Source: Lentibacillus halodurans (GTDB lineage: Bacteria > Bacillota > Bacilli > Bacillales > Amphibacillaceae). Taken from it: a DNA stretch of 64,000 nucleotides. The notes beneath the pieces were generated by a model. It worked only from the letters and a program-made list of their open reading frames with translations. It was not told where the DNA came from and searched no databases. A program made the position numbers and the translations under genes. The first letter of the stretch is position 1; each line of letters starts with the position of its first letter. The stretch is from the NCBI RefSeq assembly GCF_900112045.1, contig NZ_FOJW01000001.1:62001-126000 (forward strand), read 5' to 3'. Below, piece by piece: positions 10,071 to 17,983 of this stretch.

Positions 10071-10721
10071 ATGGAAAAGAGTGATCGAATGAATGAGATA
10101 TTAACAAACTACCTCATGCAGTCATTGCCTGCCGAGGATAATTGGGTTAATGAACTAGAGCGGACTGCTGCCGAAGATGATGTTCCCATTATGGACCCGT
10201 TAGGTATGAACTTTGTGAAGCAATTAATTCGATTGACAAAACCGGACCGAATTTTAGAAATTGGTACAGCTATCGGATATTCAGCGTTAAGGATGCTGCA
10301 GGCTAATCCGGAAGCAGAAATCATAACGGTTGAAAAAGATGAGCAGCGTTATCATCAGGCAATCCGGAATATCAGAAATGCAAATAAACAGGATCACATT
10401 CACGTCATATATGGGGATGCTTTAGAAGAACTTCAGATGATGACAGACAGCACATTTGATTTGGTACTCATTGATGCCGCTAAAGGAAAGTACCAGCGCT
10501 TTTTTGAACTATCCACTCCGCTTTTGACAGAAGGCGGATACGTATTATCCGATAATGTTTTGTTTAAAGGGTATGTGGCAGACACTAAGAAACAGCACCC
10601 AAGATATCAGACAATTGCAGGGAAAATTCGCACGTATAACGACTGGCTTATGAATCATCCGGATTTTACAACAACAATTGTCCCTATTGGGGATGGAATT
10701 GCGATCAGTACAAAACAATGA
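10071..10721 (+). CDS. trmR: SAM-dependent O-methyltransferase TrmR (YrrM)
   Basis: Class I methyltransferase of the catechol-O-methyltransferase-like family. In B. subtilis the YrrM ortholog methylates 5-hydroxyuridine in the tRNA wobble position (TrmR). The SAM site is [12 protein letters not shown] (about residues 62-73); VLIDAAKG and SDNVLFKG are the acid/metal-binding stretches. The true start is unclear: in-frame starts occur at 10044 (GTG), 10062, 10071 and 10089. I prefer 10071, whose N-terminus lines up with YrrM, although its ribosome site is poor. The U32 peptidase genes that follow yrrM in B. subtilis are absent; udk is next. Confidence 0.9.
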   Translation: MEKSDRMNEILTNYLMQSLPAEDNWVNELERTAAEDDVPIMDPLGMNFVKQLIRLTKPDRILEIGTAIGYSALRMLQANPEAEIITVEKDEQRYHQAIRNIRNANKQDHIHVIYGDALEELQMMTDSTFDLVLIDAAKGKYQRFFELSTPLLTEGGYVLSDNVLFKGYVADTKKQHPRYQTIAGKIRTYNDWLMNHPDFTTTIVPIGDGIAISTKQ

Positions 10722-10740
10722 TGGAAAGGAGCTATCGTTC

Positions 10741-11385
10741 ATGCCTGAAAAACCAGTTGTTATTGGTGTTGCCGGCGGTAGTGGAAGTGGAAAAACCTCC
10801 GTAACACGCTCCATCTGCCAGCGCTTCCAGGACAAAACAATTCTTGTCATTGAACAGGATTACTATTATAAAGATCAAAGCCATTTACCGTTTGAAGAAA
10901 GATTGAATACGAATTATGATCATCCATTGGCTTTTGACAATGATTTATTAATCAGTCATATCCAAGATTTGATGAATCATCAGTCAGTTGAGAAACCTGT
11001 TTACGATTATAAAATGCATACCAGATCAAATGAGGTGATCACAGTTGAGCCTAAGGAAGTGATCATCCTGGAGGGTATATTGATCCTGGAAGATCAGCGA
11101 CTGGTTGACTTAATGGATATCAAAGTATTTGTTGATACGGATGCGGATGTCCGTATTATTCGCAGACTATTAAGGGATATTAAGGAGCGGGGCAGAACAT
11201 TGGACTCTGTCATTGACCAATATGAAAATAATGTCCGGCCAATGCATCTGCAGTTTGTAGAACCAACGAAAAGGTATGCGGATATTATCATCCCGGAAGG
11301 CGGCCAAAATCACGTAGCCATTGATATCATGGCGACAAAAATTGAAAAAATTTTATCGGCAAATCAACAAAAATTATCATACTAA
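10741..11385 (+). CDS. udk: uridine kinase
   Basis: Phosphorylates uridine and cytidine to UMP and CMP (pyrimidine salvage). The P-loop [12 protein letters not shown] is at residues 9-20, and the nucleoside-binding region with YDYKMHTRS and LEGILIL follows. AAAGGAGC lies nine bases before the ATG at 10741; a longer frame upstream lacks a ribosome site and overlaps trmR. At 214 residues it is full length. The gene sits between trmR and greA, as in B. subtilis apart from the missing yrrN-yrrO pair. Confidence 0.96.
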   Translation: MPEKPVVIGVAGGSGSGKTSVTRSICQRFQDKTILVIEQDYYYKDQSHLPFEERLNTNYDHPLAFDNDLLISHIQDLMNHQSVEKPVYDYKMHTRSNEVITVEPKEVIILEGILILEDQRLVDLMDIKVFVDTDADVRIIRRLLRDIKERGRTLDSVIDQYENNVRPMHLQFVEPTKRYADIIIPEGGQNHVAIDIMATKIEKILSANQQKLSY

Positions 11386-11484
11386 AGTATTGAAAATATA
11401 AAATAAATCTGCCATAGTAGTTTTTAGTATTAATGACGTTATTTCGTCCAGGCAGTACTGAGGATAAAAGGAGTGTATGAGTTC

Positions 11485-11961
11485 ATGGCTACAGAGAAAA
11501 GTTATTACATGACAGAAGAGGGGAAAGATAAACTGGAAGAGGAACTGCAATACTTAAAAACGGAAAAAAGACAGGAAGTAGTGGAGCGTATCAAGGTTGC
11601 ACGCGGATTTGGCGATCTTTCCGAGAATTCCGAGTATGATGCAGCCAAAGATGAACAGGCATTTGTTGAAACACGTATATCCCAAGTGGAAAAAATGATT
11701 CGCAATGCTGTCATCATTGAAAATGATACCGAAAATCCCGATATTGTTTCATTAGGGAGTTCTGTGACGTTTAAAGAGCTTCCCGATGGAGATGAAGAGA
11801 CCTATACAATTGTTGGCAGCGCTGAAGCTGATCCATTTGAAGGAAAGATTTCGAACGACTCTCCTATGGCGAAAAGCCTGATCGGCCAAGAGGTAGGTTC
11901 CGAAGTTTCTGTATCAACACCAGGCGGGGATATTCTGGTAAGAATTGAGAAAGTTGAATAA
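11485..11961 (+). CDS. greA: transcription elongation factor GreA
   Basis: Binds the RNA polymerase secondary channel and stimulates cleavage of backtracked RNA. The 158-residue protein has the N-terminal antiparallel coiled coil (about residues 10-75) with the tip sequence [13 protein letters not shown] that carries the catalytic acidic residues, and a C-terminal FKBP-like domain. I use the ATG at 11485, which aligns with B. subtilis GreA; an in-frame GTG at 11473 overlaps the AAAAGGAG ribosome site. A terminator follows at 12012. Confidence 0.96.
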   Translation: MATEKSYYMTEEGKDKLEEELQYLKTEKRQEVVERIKVARGFGDLSENSEYDAAKDEQAFVETRISQVEKMIRNAVIIENDTENPDIVSLGSSVTFKELPDGDEETYTIVGSAEADPFEGKISNDSPMAKSLIGQEVGSEVSVSTPGGDILVRIEKVE

Positions 11962-12011
11962 CATACCGTAATTTACTCACAATGTATATTTTGGATGCAA
12001 ATAATCACAGA

Positions 12012-12043
12012 GAAGCTATAGTTGAACTTATAGCTTCTTTTTG
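12012..12043 (+). terminator. rho-independent terminator after greA
   Basis: GAAGCTATA (12012-12020) pairs with TATAGCTTC (12029-12037), followed by TTTTTGCATTTT. Confidence 0.85.
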
Positions 12044-12333
12044 CATTTTAGGAAGATTAAAATCTTTCAGGAATTAATGCATAGGAAAAAACTTTGGCAT
12101 TCGATGTAATCCAAAACGTCACTCAGTGGGATGGAGGACGAGGCGAATTTAGCGGGCCATACCGCGTTCAGGCATTTACAGCGTATATCTTCCTGCCGTT
12201 ACATGGGTGATAGAAAATGGGAGCTTTGAGTATTTCTAAGGTTTATATAATCCAAAATCGGTAAATTGTCATATAACATCCTTTAAAAAATATGATACTA
12301 TAATAGATGATCGTATATAGGAGGGATTAACCT
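12044..12333. other. intergenic region, no gene seen
   Basis: About 290 bases between the greA terminator and yrrS. No plausible frame with a ribosome site is present. TATAAT at 12299-12304 may be a -10 element for yrrS, but no convincing -35 hexamer lies at the right distance. Confidence 0.5.
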
Positions 12334-13014
12334 GTGCCAACCTCACGTGTTAACAAGTTTGAAAAAAGAAGAAAAAACACGAAACTTCTATCGATATTGA
12401 TTGTGGTGGCAAGCATTCTAATTATTGTGTTGTTGGGTATGCTTATTTTTGGCGGCGATGATGAAGCCGATAAAACAGATGATAATCAGACAGAACAAAC
12501 TGCCGATGGGTCATCACAGGGTGATGAGGCAGATTCCGATTCAACACCGGAAGAACAGGACGATTCTGCGGAAAATAATACTGACACTGAAGCAAACGAT
12601 TCTAATAATGGGACAGGCTCTGAAGATGAATCAGATTCAGAAGAGGAAAACAGCGAGGAAGTGACTACAGAACAGGTTGAACCGTCTGATGATAATGTGA
12701 TCGAGGCTTATACCGGTGATTGGCAGCCTGTTGGGACAGAGCAGTCTGAACCGCACACGATTAATTACAATGACGGCTCACAAGACAGACAGGAGATGCG
12801 GAAAGCAGTTGCATCCGCCACCGGGCTTGATGAGGCTAACTTCACGATGTGGTGGATTGAACGCAATGGTGATCAAAAAGTCATCAATACCGTTTCAAAT
12901 GCGGATGAATCTGAGATTTATCGCGTTTATAATACATGGGTTCCGAATGAAGGCTGGCAGCCGACAAAAGTGGAAAGACTGAAAGAGAATGATCAAAAAG
13001 AGCGATTTGAATAA
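12334..13014 (+). CDS. yrrS: YrrS family protein (DUF1510), membrane anchored
   Basis: A 226-residue protein with a basic N-terminus, one membrane segment (about residues 17-43), a long low-complexity acidic linker rich in D, E, S, T and N (45-125), and a C-terminal extracellular domain with FTMWWIERNG, the DUF1510 hallmark. The GTG start is preceded by AGGAGGG. It keeps the yrrS position between greA and mtnN. In B. subtilis yrrS precedes the penicillin-binding protein gene pbpI; that gene is not here. The molecular function is unknown; the acidic linker may reflect adaptation to salt. Confidence 0.9.
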   Translation: MPTSRVNKFEKRRKNTKLLSILIVVASILIIVLLGMLIFGGDDEADKTDDNQTEQTADGSSQGDEADSDSTPEEQDDSAENNTDTEANDSNNGTGSEDESDSEEENSEEVTTEQVEPSDDNVIEAYTGDWQPVGTEQSEPHTINYNDGSQDRQEMRKAVASATGLDEANFTMWWIERNGDQKVINTVSNADESEIYRVYNTWVPNEGWQPTKVERLKENDQKERFE

Positions 13015-13043
13015 ATAAAGCAATCAATAATGGAGGTCGTCAT

Positions 13044-13733
13044 ATGACCATAGGCATTATCGGAGCAATGGATGAAGAAATAGCTCTATTACGGACAAAT
13101 ATGACAGATAAAGAGGAAACAGAAGTTGTAAATTGTTTATTTGTCCAGGGGAAATTATCAGGACGTGATGTTGTATTGCTTAAATCCGGAATTGGAAAAG
13201 TAAATGCAGCGATGGCAGCCACTATTTTACACGAGCGATTCAGTCCGGCACTAATCATTAACACCGGTTCTGCCGGTGGATTTGCCAGTGATTTGGACGT
13301 TGGAGATATTGTGATTTCAACACAAGTAGTTCATCATGATGTAGATGTTACAGCGTTTGGTTATGCATATGGACAAGTACCGGACATGCCTGCCATGTAT
13401 GCAGCTGATACTGATTTAGTTGCCAACGCAGGACAAGCGATTGCACAATTGGGTGTTCATTACCATGAAGGGATGATTGCCACAAGTGATTCATTTATGG
13501 GAGATCCTGAAAAGGTTGATGAGGTTAGGAAAAAATTCCCAACCATGATGGCAGCGGAAATGGAAGCGGCAGCAATCGCACAAGTGTGTTATCAATATGA
13601 AACCCCTTTTGTAGTTATCCGGGCCTTATCCGATATCGCTGGAAAACAGTCATCCATTTCGTTTGACACATTCCTGGAAACAGCGGCAAAAAATGCAGCA
13701 AGTTTGATTTTGAAAATGGCCGAGACCCTTTAG
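13044..13733 (+). CDS. mtnN: 5'-methylthioadenosine/S-adenosylhomocysteine nucleosidase
   Basis: Hydrolyses MTA and SAH to adenine plus the thioribosyl product, clearing by-products of polyamine synthesis and methylation. The 229-residue sequence shows the PNP/UDP phosphorylase fold with GIIGAMDEE (catalytic Glu near 12), NTGSAGG near 73, AAEMEAAA near 172 and the catalytic Asp in ALSDIAGK near 198. TGGAGGTCG precedes the ATG. In B. subtilis it lies in a cysteine-from-methionine operon with yrrT, mccA and mccB; those are missing between it and yrhC here. Confidence 0.96.
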   Translation: MTIGIIGAMDEEIALLRTNMTDKEETEVVNCLFVQGKLSGRDVVLLKSGIGKVNAAMAATILHERFSPALIINTGSAGGFASDLDVGDIVISTQVVHHDVDVTAFGYAYGQVPDMPAMYAADTDLVANAGQAIAQLGVHYHEGMIATSDSFMGDPEKVDEVRKKFPTMMAAEMEAAAIAQVCYQYETPFVVIRALSDIAGKQSSISFDTFLETAAKNAASLILKMAETL

Positions 13734-13812
13734 TCTATCCTGTTATCCATGATTTACCTCCCGATGACGATCATCTCATGTGTTATGATTTGATTACAGG
13801 GAGGGGAGTCAT

Positions 13813-14040
13813 ATGAAAGCTCAAGAAAAGAAATTGGAATCAAAGTTGAAGGATTATCATCGTTTTGCCGTAACACTATTAATATTAGGCACCTATTTAT
13901 ATATGGGAGCTATTATTAACACATATTTTCACTATTCCCCGGATGGAAAGGGATTGTCTGTCCTATCATTTGCTGCAATAATCATGGCTGGCTGGTTCCA
14001 TATCCGGACACACCATATTAAAATAAAACAGCAGGAGTAG
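13813..14040 (+). CDS. YrhC-like small membrane protein
   Basis: A 75-residue protein with a charged N-terminus and two membrane segments (about residues 17-37 and 47-65). Size, the KLKDYHRFAV start and position after mtnN fit the YrhC family of B. subtilis, which has no known function. A GGGAGGGGAG ribosome site precedes the ATG. Its last codons form one arm of a 20-bp hairpin shared with the end of sigK. The family call rests on similarity from memory and on context. Confidence 0.75.
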   Translation: MKAQEKKLESKLKDYHRFAVTLLILGTYLYMGAIINTYFHYSPDGKGLSVLSFAAIIMAGWFHIRTHHIKIKQQE

Positions 14041-14076
14041 CGTACGGGTGTTGTTCACCCGTACGCTACTCCTGCT
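14031..14076. terminator. 20-bp hairpin joining the ends of yrhC and sigK
   Basis: Bases 14031-14050 are the exact reverse complement of 14057-14076. The arms contain the stop codons of both convergent genes. Neither side has a long T-run, so termination efficiency is uncertain, but the place is right for a bidirectional terminator. Confidence 0.7.
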
Positions 14077-14779
14077 TATATTCTTTTCGGTAGTACTCAT
14101 GAAATACCTTCATAAGAGCCCGTTTTTCAATACGCGATACATAACTTCTCGAAATATCAAGCATTTTGGCAATTTCTCTTTGTGTCATTTCTTTGTAGTT
14201 ATTTAATCCGTAACGGTATAAAATCACTTCTCTTTCCCTGCTGTCAAGAATGGATAAGTAATCATTCATCTTTTCGATTTCCATATTCAGCTGAATGTAT
14301 TCAATAATATTCTGATTTTCAGCTTCCAGAATATCAATCAGGCTAATTTCATTTCCTTCTTTATCCTGACCAATTGGATCATGAAGGGAAACATCTTTTT
14401 TTACTTTTTTCAGTGCGCGCAAATGCATTAATATTTCGTTTTCAATGCATCGAGCTGCATAAGTGGCCAGTTTGGTTCCTTTATCGGATGAGTAACTTTC
14501 AATGCCTTTAATTAATCCGATTGTTCCGATTGAAATAAGATCTTCCATATCCTCTCCAGTATTTTCGAATTTTTTGACGATATGCGCGACAAGCCGTAAA
14601 TTATGTTCGATCAGTTTATTTCGGGCTTCCTCGTCACCTTCCTGCATTTGCCTGATGTATTTAGCTTCATCTTCCGGGGGCAATGGTTGGGGGAACGCGT
14701 GGTTTTTAACATAGGAGACAAAAAAAAGCGCTTCTTTGATCAGCAGGGCAAGAAAGCTTAAAATGCCTGACAAATACAT
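14066..14779 (-). CDS. sigK: RNA polymerase sporulation sigma factor SigK (uninterrupted)
   Basis: Late mother-cell sigma factor, which directs coat and cortex genes. The 237-residue frame is intact. It begins with a hydrophobic pro-sequence ([20 protein letters not shown]) that in B. subtilis is removed by SpoIVFB. Then come region 2 ([29 protein letters not shown]) and region 4 ([26 protein letters not shown]). In B. subtilis the gene is split by the skin element; here there is no interruption, so no excision is needed. AAGGAGGTG lies before the ATG. A sigma-E-like -10 (CATACAGAT, 14821-14829) lies upstream but lacks a clear -35. Confidence 0.96.
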   Translation of the reverse strand: MYLSGILSFLALLIKEALFFVSYVKNHAFPQPLPPEDEAKYIRQMQEGDEEARNKLIEHNLRLVAHIVKKFENTGEDMEDLISIGTIGLIKGIESYSSDKGTKLATYAARCIENEILMHLRALKKVKKDVSLHDPIGQDKEGNEISLIDILEAENQNIIEYIQLNMEIEKMNDYLSILDSREREVILYRYGLNNYKEMTQREIAKMLDISRSYVSRIEKRALMKVFHEYYRKEYKQE

Positions 14780-15000
14780 ACACCTCCTTAAGATAGCGGC
14801 TGGGCTATTGCCTATATATCATCTGTATGAAGGAGATGCCGTTTTTGTGTCTGTCCGATTTATAAAAACCCTTGTACCCACTCTGTTTTCACCGCCAGCT
14901 TCCGAAAATGTGGCAGAGGGATAAATCAATCGGTTTTAACAACTGATAGAAAACCCAGCTTTCATCGAGTTCCCCCACTTTTTATCCTTCTGACGCCAAG

Positions 15001-15028
15001 AAAAAAGCGACCCGGTAAAGAGCCGCTT
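15001..15028 (-). terminator. terminator of the mrp operon
   Basis: Read on the minus strand, AGCGGCT pairs with GGGTCGCT and is followed by TTTTTT. It begins at the mrpG stop codon. Confidence 0.7.
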
Positions 15029-15414
15029 CACTTCTGGTGTTGTTTCTGTTTTTGGATGGCTTTTTCATATTCATCGGTTCTGTTTTTTGTAACGGGTTTG
15101 ACACCAATCCGGTGGGCTGCTCGAGAAATCATATGTCCTGCAACAGGAGAAGTTATCAACGTAAACACGATCGCCAATAATAGCTTTCCGCTGACAATAT
15201 GATGCTGGATATACATGAATAAAAAGGCTCCAATTAGTAAACCTGATATCCCAAGTGTAGCTGCTTTTGTTGTTGCATGAAGTCTCGTATAAACGTCGGG
15301 AAAACGTATAACCCCGATTGAGCTCGATAATAGGAAAAATGCTCCCGAGAGCAAAAAAATGGCAATGATGATGTTTAAAATAATCTCAATCCAAATTTCT
15401 ATCAATAATAACAC
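15028..15414 (-). CDS. mrpG: Mrp Na+/H+ antiporter subunit G
   Basis: Small membrane subunit of the multi-subunit cation/proton antiporter that exports Na+ and supports alkali and salt tolerance. The 128-residue protein has three hydrophobic segments and the conserved VIRFPDVYTRLHATTKAATLG. It is the last gene of the operon, overlaps mrpF by 29 bases and probably starts at the GTG at 15412-15414. The C-terminal tail is charged and Gln-rich. Confidence 0.93.
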   Translation of the reverse strand: MLLLIEIWIEIILNIIIAIFLLSGAFFLLSSSIGVIRFPDVYTRLHATTKAATLGISGLLIGAFLFMYIQHHIVSGKLLLAIVFTLITSPVAGHMISRAAHRIGVKPVTKNRTDEYEKAIQKQKQHQK

Positions 15415-15697
15415 CCTTTTCCAGATATTTCGCTATACCCAGCGTTCCGATGAATAGAAGAATTCCAATCAATAAAATGACGTCGTTTAATTTTGTCGTC
15501 GGAATGATGATGGCCATTAATGCTGTCAGCCCCATCATATTCATACCAATAGAATCGAGTGCTACTGCACGATCAGCATTTGTGGGACCGGCCATGACCC
15601 GATAAAGTAATAGAAGCAGCGAAACGGAAATGGCAGCCACACTAATGATTGTTACAATTTCAACTATAGAATTGGTTATGGACAAAAGATTACTCAT
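15386..15697 (-). CDS. mrpF: Mrp Na+/H+ antiporter subunit F
   Basis: A 103-residue membrane subunit with three hydrophobic helices. The conserved stretch RVMAGPTNADRAVALDSIG lies after helix 1. Its ATG overlaps the mrpE stop (ATGA) and GGAGGTG lies just upstream, so translation is coupled to mrpE. In B. subtilis MrpF also supports sodium and cholate export. Length and position (between E and G) are as expected. Confidence 0.94.
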   Translation of the reverse strand: MSNLLSITNSIVEIVTIISVAAISVSLLLLLYRVMAGPTNADRAVALDSIGMNMMGLTALMAIIIPTTKLNDVILLIGILLFIGTLGIAKYLEKGVIIDRNLD

Positions 15698-16170
15698 CGT
15701 GTCACCTCCATGATCGCTTTTTCAAACGTATTTTTGATGGAACCGATTGTTTCATCAATGTCATCGATGTTCATGGCATGAATATACAAATGTGTATTAT
15801 CGTGCGATACTGCAACTGACAGCGTTCCAGGTGTCAGGGAAATCAGATTGGCAAGGAGCGTGATTTCCCAATTGCTCGTTAATTCTGTCGGTAAAGCAAA
15901 AATTCCCGGTTCGAATTCAGGATTTTTTTTGTATGCAAGTTTCACAATACTGAAGTTGGACGAAATCAATTCCTTTATGAACAGTACAATTAACCCGGCA
16001 ATCTTAAAGATGCGTCTTAAATAAAATGTATCCGGGATAAAACGGTTCAAAAGAAGCAGTAAAAGTACGCCAAGTATGTATCCGGTAATAAGGCTGGATA
16101 CGGTATAACTCTCACTCAGGAACATCCACATGACCGCAATGATCAAATTAATAACAATTTGAAATGTCAT
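15694..16170 (-). CDS. mrpE: Mrp Na+/H+ antiporter subunit E
   Basis: A 158-residue subunit with N-terminal membrane helices and a cytoplasmic C-terminal domain. Family motifs are seen in LTSNWEITLLANLISLTPGTLSV (read around residues 98-120) and the IHAMNIDD region. It starts six bases after the mrpD stop codon. MrpE helps assemble or optimise the complex and is a structural subunit in solved Mrp complexes. Nothing unusual is seen in its sequence. Confidence 0.94.
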   Translation of the reverse strand: MTFQIVINLIIAVMWMFLSESYTVSSLITGYILGVLLLLLLNRFIPDTFYLRRIFKIAGLIVLFIKELISSNFSIVKLAYKKNPEFEPGIFALPTELTSNWEITLLANLISLTPGTLSVAVSHDNTHLYIHAMNIDDIDETIGSIKNTFEKAIMEVTR

Positions 16171-16176
16171 AAAGCA

Positions 16177-17652
16177 CTACTCCTTCATTACAGCGTTTAT
16201 ATAATTTTCCGGGTCAAGCAAATACGCGGAAATCGATTCGATTGTCGGGTAAATAAATTCTGCCCCAATACCCATAAAAATGGAAAGAGCTAATAACACA
16301 ACAATCGGAGCTGTCCGTCCTTTGATAGATTTAGGCTTGAATGATTCATCTTTTTCCCCCCAGAATCCTTTGATGAAAATCTTCACAACGGAATAAAGAA
16401 TCAGCAGACTGGAGAGTAAAGCGATTATGACAATGGCTATTTCTTCACCGGCCAGTGCGCCCTTTAATAATAACAGTTTGCCAATAAAGCCGCTGAAAGG
16501 GGGAATACCGGCAAGAACAAACGCTGAAACAAACAGCATCCATCCCAGGAATGGATAATAGTGGATCAGACCACTGAATTTACGTAAATCAGATGTGCCG
16601 GCAGCGTAAGCAATCGTTCCCGCAAGCAGGAACAAACTTGTCTTAATCAGCATATCATGTACTAAATAGTAGATGGATCCGCTGAGGGCATCCTGGTTAA
16701 ACACACCAAGCCCCATCAGGATAAAACCGATGGCAGGAATAATATTGTAAGCGATAATCAATTTTATATTATTGGTCGATAATGCGCCAAATATACCAAA
16801 TAACATCGATAATCCGGCAATCCATATAAAAACTTCATGGGTAAGTTCGGTCTCATGTACAAAAATTAATGAAAATACACGGATAATCGCATAGATCCCA
16901 ACTTTCGTAAGCAGAGCACCAAATAAAGCTGAAATGACCGGATTTGGCACGGCATAGGAATTTGGCATCCAATAATATAAAGGGAACAGCGCTGCTTTCG
17001 TTGCAAATACAAAAAAGAGAAGAATTCCGACGGTTGTCAGGATCCCTTGTTGGTCAACTTCCTGTACACGCTGTGCGATCTGTGCCATATTGACCGTTCC
17101 GAGTGCACCGTATATAAAGGCTATAGCCGTTACGAACAGCATGGACGAGAAGAGGTTGATGAATACATATTTAACCGATTCCCGGAGCTGCACTTTATCC
17201 CCGCCCAAAACTATTAATGCATAAGATGACATTAACAGCACTTCAAAGAAAACGAACATATTAAAGAGATCTCCCGTCAGAAAAGCACCTGAAACACCTG
17301 ATATCAGGAAGAAAAAGAATGAATAAAAGTAAAACTGCTCTTTTCTGTCTGATAGGGAGTATGGCGCATAAAAGGCACATGCTGCCGCAACGATATTGGT
17401 TGTTAAAATCAGGAGAATGGACAACTCGTCAGCGATCAGGATGATCCCATATGGTGCAGTCCATCCACCGGTTTCAAGTATAACAGATCCATGGTGAAAT
17501 ACATTCCAAGCTATGTAGCTTACAACAGCAAGATTGCCGATCATAAAAATTTTCGAAAGTGTGCGCACCAGTGTTAATTTTTTTGGGAAAAAAGCGAGAA
17601 TAATGCCCGCTATTAATGGAATGATGATTGGTAAAACTGCAAAATTACTCAT
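16177..17652 (-). CDS. mrpD: Mrp Na+/H+ antiporter subunit D
   Basis: Large antiporter-like subunit homologous to NuoN/NuoM of respiratory complex I, 491 residues with about 14 predicted helices. Conserved features include GDLFNMFVFFEVLLMSSYAL with the key glutamate on helix 5, and the lysine-bearing helix around ATKAALFPLYYWMP. It overlaps mrpC by eight bases. MrpD carries one of the ion/proton channels and interacts with MrpA. Coding quality is good throughout. Confidence 0.96.
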   Translation of the reverse strand: MSNFAVLPIIIPLIAGIILAFFPKKLTLVRTLSKIFMIGNLAVVSYIAWNVFHHGSVILETGGWTAPYGIILIADELSILLILTTNIVAAACAFYAPYSLSDRKEQFYFYSFFFFLISGVSGAFLTGDLFNMFVFFEVLLMSSYALIVLGGDKVQLRESVKYVFINLFSSMLFVTAIAFIYGALGTVNMAQIAQRVQEVDQQGILTTVGILLFFVFATKAALFPLYYWMPNSYAVPNPVISALFGALLTKVGIYAIIRVFSLIFVHETELTHEVFIWIAGLSMLFGIFGALSTNNIKLIIAYNIIPAIGFILMGLGVFNQDALSGSIYYLVHDMLIKTSLFLLAGTIAYAAGTSDLRKFSGLIHYYPFLGWMLFVSAFVLAGIPPFSGFIGKLLLLKGALAGEEIAIVIIALLSSLLILYSVVKIFIKGFWGEKDESFKPKSIKGRTAPIVVLLALSIFMGIGAEFIYPTIESISAYLLDPENYINAVMKE

Positions 17653-17983
17653 TGTCGTTACCCCTTAATTGCTCCATATTGTCGGTATTGTTTTCGTTTG
17701 CTGCACGGTAAGCAAGAACTAAAAGTAAACTGGTAATGCCAAAACTAATGACAATCGATGTTAAAATCAGTGCTTGTGGCAATGGATCGGAATAGTCATT
17801 GACACCATCAGTCAGGATTGGCGGATTGCCTCTTTTTAATTCTCCCATTGTCAGGATGAACAAGTGTGCACCATGTGAGAGCAGCACAGAACCTATGACC
17901 AGCCTTAGCAGCTGTTTTTGGAGCAGATTATAAATGGCTGTAGCAAATAATACGCCTGCCAGGATCAAAATGATAAATTCCAC
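17645..17983 (-). CDS. mrpC: Mrp Na+/H+ antiporter subunit C
   Basis: A 112-residue NuoK-like subunit with three membrane helices; the region LVIGSVLLSHGAHLFIL is typical. It starts at a GTG (17981-17983) that abuts the mrpA stop codon, with GGGGGG about ten bases upstream. In B. subtilis mrpB would lie between mrpA and mrpC; here no base is left for it. Confidence 0.95.
   Translation of the reverse strand: MEFIILILAGVLFATAIYNLLQKQLLRLVIGSVLLSHGAHLFILTMGELKRGNPPILTDGVNDYSDPLPQALILTSIVISFGITSLLLVLAYRAANENNTDNMEQLRGNDNE

Noticed and set aside
14736-14924. 62-codon plus-strand frame over the sigK start
   Set aside because: It is antisense to the conserved sigK N-terminus and has no ribosome site.
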